A DNA stretch of 25,868 nucleotides from Corynebacterium yonathiae (GCF_022288805.1 NZ_JAKOPM010000025.1:1-25868), one strand, 5' to 3'; positions 16,086 through 24,003 are shown, counted from the first letter of the stretch. Program-made: numbers and translations. The notes: generated from the sequence alone by a model not told the origin.

Positions 16086-16130
16086 CCTACCCTTTTGAGT
16101 ATTTGTACGCTTCCTACCCCCTGAGGGTAG
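16086..16130 (+). promoter_or_regulatory. Repeat and palindrome before the DUF5067 lipoprotein
   Basis: A perfect dyad CTACCC-N5-GGGTAG lies at 16114-16130, ending 9 bases before the ATG. A similar half (CCTACCC...GAG) is repeated about 27 bp upstream. No normal ribosome binding site is visible, so the dyad may be an operator or a structured leader. Confidence 0.35.
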
Positions 16131-16139
16131 AAATTATTT

Positions 16140-17045
16140 ATGCGCAAACTACTCTCTTCTCTCATTCTTGTCTCTGCTCTCACGCTTACCTCCTGCTCGG
16201 ATAGCGGTAGTGACAGCTCAAAGACAAGCGACTCCAATAATTCGGCGTCCGATGCACAGGCCGATGCGAAGTCCGTAATCGGAACGTGGAAGCAAGAGGA
16301 CAGCGCTTCTGAAGATGGCTGGATGGAGGCCAGCATCACCGATGACGTCATCACCATCGAATGGGTCATGGACAACGGCGAAAATCGCATGATCTACTGG
16401 ATTGGCTCCTTTGATGCTCAAGCCGCCGCATCCGGTGAGACCGTTACCTCAAACCTCGATACAGTTGCCACCGCCTCTGAGTGGATGGCTGCTTCGTCCG
16501 ACAAGAAAGATTTCTCTATCGATGACGACGCCTTAACTTTCAAGGTCGCGATTGAAGATAAGGAATTCACCACACATATGAAGAAGGTGAAGGATGATCC
16601 GACAACAATTAAAGAGCTAAAGAGCACAGATTTTAGCCAATCCTTTAAAGATGGAGTCCTGGATGTTCCAGCCGCCAAATTCGAAATAACCGATCACCGT
16701 GTTATCAAGCCCGGTGAGCCTGGTAATGAAATAGGCGAAAAGCCACTTCTCGTCTTCAACTATGACGTAACAAATAAGACAGATGAAACCCTAACCACCA
16801 CCGACTTTGTCGTGTACTTTACCGCCATCCAAGACAATGATCCGAATAAGGTAAACGAGCTCGACCTCGGTTCTTATACTGATCCTGAAACTTCCGATAC
16901 TCAGCTTGAACAGATTAAAAAGGGAGGAACTGTCGCCGGAACAATAGCCTACGAGCTCGATGATCTAACTACGCCTGTGGACCTTGTTGCATCTAAGTCC
17001 TTTAGCCAAGATGAAATCGGCCGCCAAACTTTCGAGCTCGATTAA
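16140..17045 (+). CDS. Lipoprotein with C-terminal DUF5067-like domain
   Basis: A 301-residue predicted lipoprotein. It has MRKLLSS, a hydrophobic segment and the lipobox L-T-S-C with Cys19 as the lipidation site, then a Ser/Asp-rich spacer to about residue 45. Residues 46-155 form a beta-rich domain starting IGTWKQED, like domains that follow a lipocalin-like pattern. Residues about 165-300 resemble DUF5067 (DVPAAKFEITDHRVIKPG, LLVFNYDVTNKTDETLT, GGTVAGTIAYELDD), an immunoglobulin-like domain found in surface lipoproteins of Gram-positive bacteria. It is acidic, and its A+T content is higher than that of the core genes. The function is unknown; it may bind a ligand or a partner at the cell surface. 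Confidence 0.8.
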   Translation: MRKLLSSLILVSALTLTSCSDSGSDSSKTSDSNNSASDAQADAKSVIGTWKQEDSASEDGWMEASITDDVITIEWVMDNGENRMIYWIGSFDAQAAASGETVTSNLDTVATASEWMAASSDKKDFSIDDDALTFKVAIEDKEFTTHMKKVKDDPTTIKELKSTDFSQSFKDGVLDVPAAKFEITDHRVIKPGEPGNEIGEKPLLVFNYDVTNKTDETLTTTDFVVYFTAIQDNDPNKVNELDLGSYTDPETSDTQLEQIKKGGTVAGTIAYELDDLTTPVDLVASKSFSQDEIGRQTFELD

Positions 17046-17421
17046 CTGCTCGTATACAACGCGCGTAAATTTCCCGTTCTAGCCAATACAGAAAGCGGAG
17101 CCCGCCGAAATACAAAGCCCGAAAGGAATTCAAGCCTATTTCTCACTGAGGCAGGCAGTACTTGACAGGCGTAGCCAGGCCCCTCCTGTACCCAACGGGA
17201 GGGACCTGTTGTAGTGCGCAAAGCAGCACTTTAGCTGTGTTTCTCCACGCGCCAGCGCGGATTTCTCATTTCCCTTCCCCTTAGCACGGACCCATTTCCA
17301 GATCTGGCCTTCCGAGAGCACACAGCCTCACCTGCCATTGCGACCAAGCCAAAGGCCTATAGAGACAATTCGAGCATCCCTAGAGCGGTTCCAACTCCCC
17401 AATGCAAACGTTACCCCTGCA
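17046..17421. other. Intergenic stretch before the PTS operon
   Basis: No supported gene. The only clear structure is a hairpin at 17177-17206. The 61-codon minus frame at 17136-17321 lacks a ribosome binding site. Confidence 0.5.
17177..17206 (+). terminator. Hairpin downstream of the lipoprotein gene
   Basis: AGG-C-CCCTCC (17177-17186) pairs with GGGAGGG-A-CCT (17197-17206 and adjacent bases), with one mismatch. It is followed by TGTTGT but no strict T-run. Confidence 0.4.
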
Positions 17422-17483
17422 TTTACCTCCGGTTTCTCCGCGGCATAGAATCATGAGTGACATTGACCTTAATGTCACTTTTT
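17422..17483 (+). promoter_or_regulatory. Promoter and palindrome of the PTS operon
   Basis: TTTACC (17422-17427), an 18-base spacer and TAGAAT (17446-17451) form a promoter. A perfect 9-bp inverted repeat AGTGACATT-N6-AATGTCACT (17456-17479) begins at the expected transcription start and runs into TTTTT (17479-17483). It can be read as an operator for a dimeric regulator or as a small intrinsic terminator that would attenuate the operon. Confidence 0.6.
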
Positions 17484-17501
17484 CTGTGATGGGAGAAACA
17501 T

Positions 17502-18317
17502 ATGGCGACACTAGATTCCCTCTTGGCGCCCGGTGCCGTGGACTTGCACGGCGCCGCCAAGGACTGGCGAGCAGCCATCCGGCTGGCGGGATCACTGCTT
17601 GAAGAAGCTGGCACAATCACCGCGGACTACACGGAAGCAATGGTGCGCTCCGTGGAAGAAACGGGCCCCTATATTGTCGTGGCTCCTGGTTTTGCCTTTG
17701 CGCACGCACGCCCTTCGAAGACGGTAAAAGAAACCTCTCTATCGTGGGTCCGGCTAGATAATCCGGTGGAATTCGGGCACGATTCCAATGACCCTGTAGA
17801 CCTCGTCGTCGCCTTTGCCTCACGGAGTGACTCCGAGCATCTGCGAGCAATGAAGCAGCTAGCAAAGCTGCTAGCCACCAAACGCGACGCGCTTAATCGC
17901 GCAGAATCTGAAGATGAGCTCCGCGCAGTTCTCACGGCATCAACTCCGACAAAGAAACGCGCAGCTTCCGCAGCACCGTCGGAGCCAAAGGTCCAACCAG
18001 CGAAGCAAACGGCCACCGATTCTGTTGCCTCCAAAGGAAAAATCCTCACGGTATGCGGCAACGGGCTAGGTACGTCATTGTTCCTCAAAAACACCCTAGA
18101 GCAGGTGCTCGATGAGTGGGGTTGGGGGCCGTACCTCACCGTGGAAGCTACGGACACCATCTCCGCCAAGGGCCGCGCAGGCGAGGCAGATTTCCTGCTC
18201 ACCTCTGGCGAAATCGCTGCAACGCTCGGCGATGTCGGGGTTCCTGTCTACGTCATCCAAGACTTCACCTCCATGTCTGAAATCGATGGGGCTCTGCGCG
18301 AGCTCTACGACATCTAA
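17502..18317 (+). CDS. PTS EIIA-EIIB fusion, ascorbate (Ula) family
   Basis: 271 residues joining two phosphotransferase domains that are separate proteins (UlaC and UlaB) in E. coli. The N-terminal EIIA domain (1-145) has the phosphorylation histidine in PGFAFAHARP (His68). An Ala/Lys/Pro-rich linker (about 146-178) leads to EIIB with the phosphocysteine in ILTVCGNGLGTS (Cys185). Phosphate passes from HPr to His68, to Cys185, and then to the sugar carried by the EIIC encoded next. The ATG at 17502 has GGGAGA 6 bases upstream. The stop is 11 bp before ulaA, so the two form an operon. L-ascorbate is the family substrate, but no ascorbate catabolic genes are next to it. Confidence 0.92.
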   Translation: MATLDSLLAPGAVDLHGAAKDWRAAIRLAGSLLEEAGTITADYTEAMVRSVEETGPYIVVAPGFAFAHARPSKTVKETSLSWVRLDNPVEFGHDSNDPVDLVVAFASRSDSEHLRAMKQLAKLLATKRDALNRAESEDELRAVLTASTPTKKRAASAAPSEPKVQPAKQTATDSVASKGKILTVCGNGLGTSLFLKNTLEQVLDEWGWGPYLTVEATDTISAKGRAGEADFLLTSGEIAATLGDVGVPVYVIQDFTSMSEIDGALRELYDI

Positions 18318-18328
18318 GGAGCATCCTC

Positions 18329-19903
18329 ATGGACTTTCTTCTTGCTATAGCGAACTTCCTTGTTAATGAGATTCTCTCCGTGCCAGCATTCCTCATCGGC
18401 ATCATCACTGCGGTGGGTCTGGCAGCAATGGGGCGCGGAACCGGCAAAACCATTGGCGGCGCCATCAAAGCCACACTCGGCTTTCTCCTTATCGGCGCCG
18501 GTGCAGGCCTAGTCACCGGTTCCTTAGAGCCACTGGGGGCCATGATCACGGGCGCGACCGGGGCCCAGGGCGTGGTTCCGACCAATGAAGCCATCGTAGG
18601 TATTGCGCAAGATCAGTTCGGCAGCCAGGTCGCTTGGATCATGATCTTAGGCTTTGTGGTTTCGCTGCTGCTCGCCCGCTTTACGCCAATGAGCTACGTA
18701 TTTCTTACCGGCCACCATGTTCTCTTCATGGCGACTCTTCTCACCATGGTGCTTGCACCAGCCGGGTATTCTTCGTGGATTGTCATCGCCTTCGGCGCAG
18801 CGCTCCTTGGCATTCTTATGGTTTCGCTCCCCGCCATCGCGCACCCATTTACCCGCCGCATTTCCGGCGATGACTCTGTGGCCATCGGACATTTTGGCAC
18901 TGCGGGGTATTTGGCTGCGGGCGGCGTCGGCAAGCTGGTGGGCGGCAAGGGTGAGAAAATGTCGCCCTCCACTGAGGACCTGAAGCTACCAGAGGGCCTG
19001 CGCTTCCTGCGCGATTCCATGGTGGCAACTGCACTATCCATGGCGCTAATGTACGTAGTCCTCGCCGTGCTCTTCATTGCACGCGCTGGTTCCGAGGAAG
19101 CCTTCACGGCTTTCCCTGATGGTGCTACTGATGTGGGCAACTTCTTGATGCAGTCGGTAACCCAAGGCCTCCAGTTCGGCGTAGCCGTGGCCGTCATCCT
19201 GTTTGGCGTCCGCACCATCCTGGGCGAGCTCGTTCCTGCTTTCCAGGGAATCGCTGCCAAGGTGGTACCCGGCGCGATCCCAGCACTGGATGCGCCCATC
19301 GTCTTCCCTTATGCCCAGAACGCAGTGCTCATCGGGTTCATTTCTTCCTTCCTCGGCGGACTTGTCGGCCTTGCCGTCCTTTCCACCTGGCTCAATCCAG
19401 CCTTTGGCATTGCGTTGATTCTGCCTGGTTTGGTGCCGCACTTCTTCACCGGTGGTGCAGCAGGCGTTTATGGCAATGCCACCGGCGGCCGCCGTGGTGC
19501 CGCGCTCGGCGCTTTTGTCAATGGCCTCATCATTACGTTCCTGCCGGCATTCCTCCTCGGTGTTCTTGGTTCCTTCGGCTCCGCGAATACCACTTTTGGT
19601 GACGCCGACTTTGGCTGGCTCGGCCTGCTGCTGGGATGGTCCACCAATGCCGGCAGTGCGCTCGGGCTTATCTTCATTGCCCTCATCGCGCTGGCTATTT
19701 TGGCTTTGGGCTGGGTATGCCAGCGCAAGCTTGTCGACGCCCACTGGGACCCCACTCCCCACCGCCCTTCCCCCATCAGCAACGCCGACGCCGCCGCAAC
19801 CAGCGGTGCAACCGGCGCGGCCACTTCCTCCGGGACAGCCAAGAAGTACCCGAAGGTTCTGCCACCCGAAGGTGCACCAGTTCCACCCCGCATAGATCAC
19901 TAG
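18329..19903 (+). CDS. ulaA: PTS EIIC permease, ascorbate (UlaA) family
   Basis: A 524-residue integral membrane transporter of the UlaA/SgaT family (ascorbate-specific EIIC) with about 10-11 hydrophobic segments. Typical parts are the N-terminal LVNEILSVPAFLIGIITAVG, GHHVLFMATLL, GHFGTAGYLAAGGVGKLVG (187-205) and GGAAGVYGNATGGRRGA in the second half of the core. It carries the sugar inward while it is phosphorylated by the EIIB domain of the neighbour. AAGGAG lies 8 bases before the ATG. The last about 55 residues are a Pro/Ala/Thr-rich hydrophilic tail, longer than in enterobacterial UlaA. No terminator is evident before the following lipoprotein gene, which has its own promoter. Confidence 0.93.
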   Translation: MDFLLAIANFLVNEILSVPAFLIGIITAVGLAAMGRGTGKTIGGAIKATLGFLLIGAGAGLVTGSLEPLGAMITGATGAQGVVPTNEAIVGIAQDQFGSQVAWIMILGFVVSLLLARFTPMSYVFLTGHHVLFMATLLTMVLAPAGYSSWIVIAFGAALLGILMVSLPAIAHPFTRRISGDDSVAIGHFGTAGYLAAGGVGKLVGGKGEKMSPSTEDLKLPEGLRFLRDSMVATALSMALMYVVLAVLFIARAGSEEAFTAFPDGATDVGNFLMQSVTQGLQFGVAVAVILFGVRTILGELVPAFQGIAAKVVPGAIPALDAPIVFPYAQNAVLIGFISSFLGGLVGLAVLSTWLNPAFGIALILPGLVPHFFTGGAAGVYGNATGGRRGAALGAFVNGLIITFLPAFLLGVLGSFGSANTTFGDADFGWLGLLLGWSTNAGSALGLIFIALIALAILALGWVCQRKLVDAHWDPTPHRPSPISNADAAATSGATGAATSSGTAKKYPKVLPPEGAPVPPRIDH

Positions 19904-19940
19904 CCGCGCGCCACGCCTTGAAGGGCGCTACAGTGTCCCT

Positions 19941-20552
19941 ATGCAGCGCCCTTCCATATACCCTCTCGCGTCCGTCCTCCTCGCTACCGGTCTTGCGCTA
20001 AGCGCCTGCGGCTCCGGTTCAGACTCCAGCTCTGATTCCGCCCCGGCAGAAGAGCCAGCCTTCTCCACTGCGCAAGATAGCAACTCCCCGGCTGGTGAAA
20101 ATGCAGAAGAAACCAGCCCGGAGAAGGAAACGAAGCAACGTCGCACCGAAACGGTCACCAAAGAGGCAGCCCCAGAGCAGCCCACACCACCGGCCGGCGG
20201 CAAACACAAAATCCATGTAGGCCAGATTGGCGGCTACTGCGGTACATCTTCATCAGGCGATTCCATCGACGCCGGCGATGCGACTTCCTGCGAATTCGCC
20301 GCCGCGGTCTTTGATGCCGCGATGCAGGCCAGCTACACTCTGCGCTCCCCAGATCCCACGGTGACATCGGTATACCACGCGGATGTCTCCGCCAGCAGCC
20401 CGGTGACCAAGCAATCCTATGACCTTGACTGCCGCATGGGCAGCGACCAGCGAGTTCTCACGTGCGAAAAGCCCGGAGACAAAACAGTTCGCGCCTCATT
20501 CGAAACCGCCGACAAAAGCATATGGTCCAGGCGCGTGGCCACGACGAACTAA
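19941..20552 (+). CDS. Predicted lipoprotein of unknown function
   Basis: 203 residues with a lipoprotein signal: MQRPSIYPLA, a hydrophobic segment, and the lipobox L-S-A-C with Cys23. Residues 24-85 are a long Ser/Glu/Pro/Thr-rich spacer, suited to crossing the cell wall. The folded part (about 88-203) has GQIGGYCGTSSSGDS, SCEFAAAVFDAAMQ and DLDCRMGSDQRVLTCEKPG. Its four cysteines (in GYCG, TSCE, LDCR and LTCE) could form two disulfides. This resembles small exported domains common in corynebacteria and mycobacteria, but I cannot name the family. A TACAGT -10 ends 6 bases before the ATG and there is no ribosome binding site, so a leaderless mRNA is likely. Confidence 0.75.
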   Translation: MQRPSIYPLASVLLATGLALSACGSGSDSSSDSAPAEEPAFSTAQDSNSPAGENAEETSPEKETKQRRTETVTKEAAPEQPTPPAGGKHKIHVGQIGGYCGTSSSGDSIDAGDATSCEFAAAVFDAAMQASYTLRSPDPTVTSVYHADVSASSPVTKQSYDLDCRMGSDQRVLTCEKPGDKTVRASFETADKSIWSRRVATTN

Positions 20553-20558
20553 GCCCCC

Positions 20559-21041
20559 CTACCTCACAAAGTCATCTTCGGGGCGCCAGGGCAGCTCCAC
20601 GTCGACGAGAGTAGCGGCAAGGACATCGAGAGACTCTTTAAATTCCACTAGGTCGAGGCCCAACTTCTCATAGGCCTCAACCATTGCTTCGGGGATGCAC
20701 TCGGCGCGGGAGCGCAGGGCGTCGCCGTCGGCGGTGAGGCTAGCGAGGGTGCGGCGCTCGTCGGCGGGATCACGGCGTCGCTCCACGTACCCCTGCTTTT
20801 CTAGGCGCTTAAGCAGCGGGGTAAGCGTGCCGCTATCCAGACCGAGGCGGGAATGAATGAATTTAAGTGGCACCGGTTCGTCGGCCTCCCACAGCACCAA
20901 CATGACCAGGTATTGGGGGTAGGTCAGCCCCAGCTCATCGAGGAGTGGCCGATAGGAACGCACTACCGCCCTACTCGCACGGTAAATCGAGAAGCACAGC
21001 TGACTATCGAGAGAAAGGTAATCAGTGGGCGCGTCATTCAT
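20559..21041 (-). CDS. ohrR: OhrR, organic peroxide-sensing MarR repressor
   Basis: A 160-residue MarR-family regulator. The N-terminus LDSQLCFSIYRASR carries the peroxide-sensing cysteine (Cys16). Tyr30 and Tyr41 keep the same spacing from it as the two tyrosines that hold the reactive cysteine in the Xanthomonas protein. A further Cys115 could serve as the resolving partner of a 2-Cys OhrR. The winged helix follows: LKFIHSRLGLDSGTLTPLLKRLEKQGYVERRRDPADERR (59-97). I use the ATG at 21041, because TATACT sits 8 bases upstream (leaderless), not the one 7 codons earlier. Oxidation by organic hydroperoxides is known to release such repressors from the ohr operator, and the divergent genes here are two ohr copies. 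Confidence 0.93.
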   Translation of the reverse strand: MNDAPTDYLSLDSQLCFSIYRASRAVVRSYRPLLDELGLTYPQYLVMLVLWEADEPVPLKFIHSRLGLDSGTLTPLLKRLEKQGYVERRRDPADERRTLASLTADGDALRSRAECIPEAMVEAYEKLGLDLVEFKESLDVLAATLVDVELPWRPEDDFVR

Positions 21042-21074
21042 AGCCAAAAGTATAGACGCCAAGAAAATATTGTC

Positions 21075-21095
21075 CGCAATTTAATTGTGTACAAT
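21075..21095. promoter_or_regulatory. OhrR operator between ohrR and the ohr genes
   Basis: Bases 21075-21089 on the minus strand read CACAATTAAATTGCG, matching 12 of 15 positions of the B. subtilis OhrR box as I recall it (TACAATTAAATTGTA). It contains the perfect dyad CAATT-T-AATTG (21077-21087). A second dyad ATTGT-GT-ACAAT (21084-21095) overlaps it. The sites lie between the two divergent promoters and could control both. Confidence 0.65.
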
Positions 21096-21141
21096 CAAAA
21101 GTGGATATTAAAATCGGATTATAAAATCGAAAGGAGCAATC

Positions 21142-21561
21142 ATGGACGCCATGTACACCACCGAGGCACTAGCCACCGGAGCAGGCCGCAATGGCCACGC
21201 CACCGTCAAGGACTCTGACCTCGATTTCGCCCTAGCCATCCCGAAGGAAATGGGCGGCAGCGGCGAAGGTGCCAACCCAGAGCAGCTTTTTGCCGCCGGC
21301 TACGCCGCTTGCTTCCACTCCGCTCTGCAGGCCGTGGCCCGCAACCAGAAGGTCGAGTTGGGTGACTCTGCGGTGGGTGCACGAGTGGGCATCGGAAAGC
21401 AGGGCGAAGGCTTCCAGCTCGCAGTGGACCTGGAGGTTTCCATCCCAGCTCAAGACAAGGCCACAGCTCAGCAGCTTGCCGACGCCGCCCACCAGGTCTG
21501 CCCCTACTCCAATGCCACCCGGGGCAATATTGAGGTCACCGTCAACGTCGTCGAGGACTAG
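21142..21561 (+). CDS. ohr: Organic hydroperoxide resistance protein Ohr (copy 1)
   Basis: 139 residues, the full length of the Ohr branch of the OsmC/Ohr family. It is a cytosolic thiol peroxidase that reduces organic and fatty acid hydroperoxides, in other species with lipoylated proteins as electron donor. The reactive cysteines are Cys57 (GYAACFHSA) and Cys120 (HQVCPYSNATRGN); Arg16 and Glu47 (NPEQLFAAGY) complete the active site. AAGGAG sits 5 bases before the ATG. It is 54 bp upstream of a second copy, divergent from ohrR, and presumably induced by peroxide through the operator at 21075-21095. Confidence 0.95.
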   Translation: MDAMYTTEALATGAGRNGHATVKDSDLDFALAIPKEMGGSGEGANPEQLFAAGYAACFHSALQAVARNQKVELGDSAVGARVGIGKQGEGFQLAVDLEVSIPAQDKATAQQLADAAHQVCPYSNATRGNIEVTVNVVED

Positions 21562-21615
21562 AATTCTTGCGTACAATCGGCGGACGTACAAAGACCCGAT
21601 AGAAAAGGAGTCATT

Positions 21616-22035
21616 ATGGACGCCGTATACACCACCGAAGCACTGTCCACCGGAGCAGGCCGCGACGGCCGCGCCGTAGTCAAGGATTCCGATCTGGACT
21701 TCACCATGACCGCCCCAAAGGAAATGGGCGGCAGCGGTGAGGGCGCTAACCCGGAGCAGCTTTTCGCTGCCGGTTACGCCGCCTGCTACCACTCCGCACT
21801 CAAGGCAGTGGCCAAGGACAAGGGTGTTGACGTGGAGAATTCCTCCGTCGGCGCCCGCGTTAAGCTGGGCAAGAACGACGAGGGCTTCTTCCTCGGCGTT
21901 GACCTCGAGGTCACCATCCCAGGCGTTGAGGACGCCAAGGCACAGGAGCTTGCCGACGCCGCCCACCAGATGTGCCCTTACTCCAAGGCCACCCGCGGCA
22001 ACATCGAAGTCAACGTTGGTGTTGCGCAGGACTAA
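21616..22035 (+). CDS. ohr2: Organic hydroperoxide resistance protein Ohr (copy 2)
   Basis: 139 residues with no length change against copy 1, roughly 70% identical by eye, so the pair arose by tandem duplication and then diverged. The catalytic Cys57 and Cys120, Arg16 and Glu47 are all kept; changes are on the surface (for example Phe58 to Tyr next to Cys57 and the 68-76 segment). AAAAGGAG lies 5 bases before the ATG. TACAAT in the 54-bp gap is a possible -10, so this copy could also be expressed independently. A terminator follows. Confidence 0.95.
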   Translation: MDAVYTTEALSTGAGRDGRAVVKDSDLDFTMTAPKEMGGSGEGANPEQLFAAGYAACYHSALKAVAKDKGVDVENSSVGARVKLGKNDEGFFLGVDLEVTIPGVEDAKAQELADAAHQMCPYSKATRGNIEVNVGVAQD

Positions 22036-22057
22036 TTCCTAGTCTTCCCTCCCCCCA

Positions 22058-22097
22058 GCCCACGCCGCGCCAATGTGCGCCGCGTGGGCCCTCTTTT
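22058..22097 (+). terminator. Rho-independent terminator of the ohr genes
   Basis: GCCCACGCCGCGC (22058-22070) pairs with GCGCCGCGTGGGC (22077-22089) with one central mismatch, followed by CCTCTTTTA. It lies between convergent genes (ohr2 and bioF). Confidence 0.8.
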
Positions 22098-22120
22098 ATG
22101 CCTGCTGGCACACCACCGGC

Positions 22121-23290
22121 CTACAGATGGAGAGATTCCAGTTCATTGCAAAGCGCATCAATCTGTGTCTTGGTGTGAGTAGCCATTAAAGTCACCCGCA
22201 AGATTGCGGCTCCGCGAGATACAGTAGGCCACCTAATTGCCGGAACTATGAATCCTCGTTCCAGCAGCGCAGCGCTTGCTTCCATCGCTACAGATTCATC
22301 CCCCACGCGAACAGGAATGATGGGCCCTTCCCGCTTCAAGGTTCCCCTGCGTTGATGCCAATAAGAAATATTGTCCTGCAGACCGCCGACTAGATTCGGA
22401 TTGGTTCCCAGTAGGTTTACACCCGCAGTAATAGCGGCGCAATTAGCCGGCGTGGGCGAAGTTGAAAACACAAAAGAACGCGCTTGCTGGCGCAATAGTT
22501 GGGCTACTGGCTCGCTTGCTGCCTCAAAGGCGCCTTCAGCTCCGAGAGCTTTACTGGCGGTAATGAGCTGAATATCGGGCCGAATGCCAAAGTGCTCTGG
22601 AAGCCCACGACCAGTAGTTCCTATAGTGCCAAAGGCGCGGGCATCATCCACCATTAACCAAGCCCCGTGGTTGTCTGTGACTTTATACAGGTCGGGCAAA
22701 GGGGCGAGCACGCCATCCATAGAAAACAGGCCATCTGTAACCACGAGTGCGTATTCGGTTGTTCTGCTGGATAAAGCCTTGTCCACGGCCTCTACATCGC
22801 GGTGCGGGGTCACGACCACGGTCGCGCCGTTCGCCTTGGCCAACCTGCAGCCATCGATAATGCTGGCGTGATTTCGAGCGTCTGAGACAATAGTCAGCTC
22901 TGGTGACGCTAGCGCCTGCAATGTAGAAATATTGGCCTGATAGCCACTGGCAAAAAGCACCGCATCGGGATAGCCGGTGAAGCTTGCTACAGCAGCTTCC
23001 GCTTCTAGGTGCAATTTTCCCGAGCCAGTGGTCAACCGCGAGCCGCCTGATCCAACGCCGTATTCATCGATGGCTTCTTTTGCCGCATTAGCGATGTCTG
23101 GGTGCTCAGCTAAGCCCAAATAGTTAGAAGAGCTAAAAAGAATCGCCTCGCGGACACAGTGGTCTCCCGCCTGCTGCACTATCGCATTAGGGGTTTGCCC
23201 ACTTGCAAAGACAGAAGGACTCCGCCGAAGGCCGTCCTCATCCCATTTTTGGAGTCGAACCTGTACGGCCTGTTCAACACTAGGGTTCAT
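22121..23290 (-). CDS. bioF: 8-amino-7-oxononanoate synthase (BioF)
   Basis: A 389-residue PLP enzyme of the alpha-oxoamine synthase family, joining pimeloyl-CoA and L-alanine to make KAPA, the first ring precursor of biotin. Motifs: SSSNYLGL (53-60), GVGSGGSRLTTGS (78-90), NHAS (His141, stacks on PLP), DGLFSMDGVLAPL (186-198), VDDARAFG (214-221), the Schiff-base lysine in TASKALG (Lys247), and FSTSPTPAN. Against E. coli BioF the motif VDDAHG reads VDDARA: Arg218 replaces the His that contacts the PLP oxygen, and TFGKGFG reads TASKALG. The start codon overlaps the stop of bioW (ATGA), so translation is coupled. The bioW partner makes KAPA synthase much the likeliest role, despite the divergent active site. 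Confidence 0.88.
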   Translation of the reverse strand: MNPSVEQAVQVRLQKWDEDGLRRSPSVFASGQTPNAIVQQAGDHCVREAILFSSSNYLGLAEHPDIANAAKEAIDEYGVGSGGSRLTTGSGKLHLEAEAAVASFTGYPDAVLFASGYQANISTLQALASPELTIVSDARNHASIIDGCRLAKANGATVVVTPHRDVEAVDKALSSRTTEYALVVTDGLFSMDGVLAPLPDLYKVTDNHGAWLMVDDARAFGTIGTTGRGLPEHFGIRPDIQLITASKALGAEGAFEAASEPVAQLLRQQARSFVFSTSPTPANCAAITAGVNLLGTNPNLVGGLQDNISYWHQRRGTLKREGPIIPVRVGDESVAMEASAALLERGFIVPAIRWPTVSRGAAILRVTLMATHTKTQIDALCNELESLHL

Positions 23291-24003
23291 GCTATCGAGT
23301 TCACTTCTACTAGGACGGGATGGTTTTCCAGATATTCAATGAGCGCTAAGACATCAGCTCCTGGCCGGATAATAAAAGCGCGACCTCCAGCCCGCGAACC
23401 AGGTTCTTTGATGTGCGGCACCCGATGATATGTGCCAGCCACACAAACATAGCCCGTGGTGTATGCGGGGTCATCGGAGATACATAGCTCCGCTAGAACA
23501 TCTGGGTGCGCAGCAACTTTACTGGCGAGAATTACCGCCTCGAGAGCCGCGTTTTTACCCACGCGCTCCGTGGAAAAGGCCAACTTAGCACCGATATGGC
23601 TCACGCGTATCCCCCTTTGCAGATCGGGTTCAAGGCGCTCGGCTTGGGCGGCGTCGATAAGCATGGCACCGCGCATATCGCGGACCGCAAAGGTTGTTTC
23701 AATGATGCGTTCCACATGTGGGGTATGACCGCGCAACAAAGCCCGTATAACCGTGTGCGCGTGCTCCGGAGATTCCACCTCCAGGTTTTTAATGCTCACC
23801 TGGGGTACTCGCCAAATCTCTTCTTCCTTTAAGGCCTCTACCGTGATGGTTGTGTTTTCCGCGCTGCCTTTGGGGTGGTCAAGAGCGCGTTGTGCCAAGG
23901 CCGCGCACGTCGCAGCCACGTCATTGGCGCTGACGATATCCTCCGCACCGGATATGTGCTGACCTGCTGTGTTTGCGCGCATACGCACAGAGTAAAAATC
24001 CAT
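23287..24003 (-). CDS. bioW: 6-carboxyhexanoate-CoA ligase (pimeloyl-CoA synthetase, BioW)
   Basis: 238 residues, slightly shorter than B. subtilis BioW (about 259). It activates pimelate with ATP and CoA to pimeloyl-CoA, feeding bioF. The family signature runs throughout: FYSVRMRA (3-10) and HISGAE near the start, VRDMRGAMLID, GIRVSHIG, and ASKVAAHPDVLAELCISDDP followed by YTTGYV near the end. The ATG at 24003 is chosen because FYSVRMRA begins right after it, as in the family, and TACTAT sits 6 bases upstream (leaderless). The longer upstream frame runs towards the decayed insertion sequence. It overlaps bioF by four bases. A BioQ-type palindrome lies over the promoter. Confidence 0.92.
   Translation of the reverse strand: MDFYSVRMRANTAGQHISGAEDIVSANDVAATCAALAQRALDHPKGSAENTTITVEALKEEEIWRVPQVSIKNLEVESPEHAHTVIRALLRGHTPHVERIIETTFAVRDMRGAMLIDAAQAERLEPDLQRGIRVSHIGAKLAFSTERVGKNAALEAVILASKVAAHPDVLAELCISDDPAYTTGYVCVAGTYHRVPHIKEPGSRAGGRAFIIRPGADVLALIEYLENHPVLVEVNSIA

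Noticed and set aside
19046..19900. 284-codon minus frame inside ulaA
   Set aside because: Antisense to a strongly supported membrane transporter; no start signals.
21232..21966. 244-codon minus frame across both ohr genes
   Set aside because: The apparent internal repeat in its product is just the reverse image of the tandem ohr duplication.
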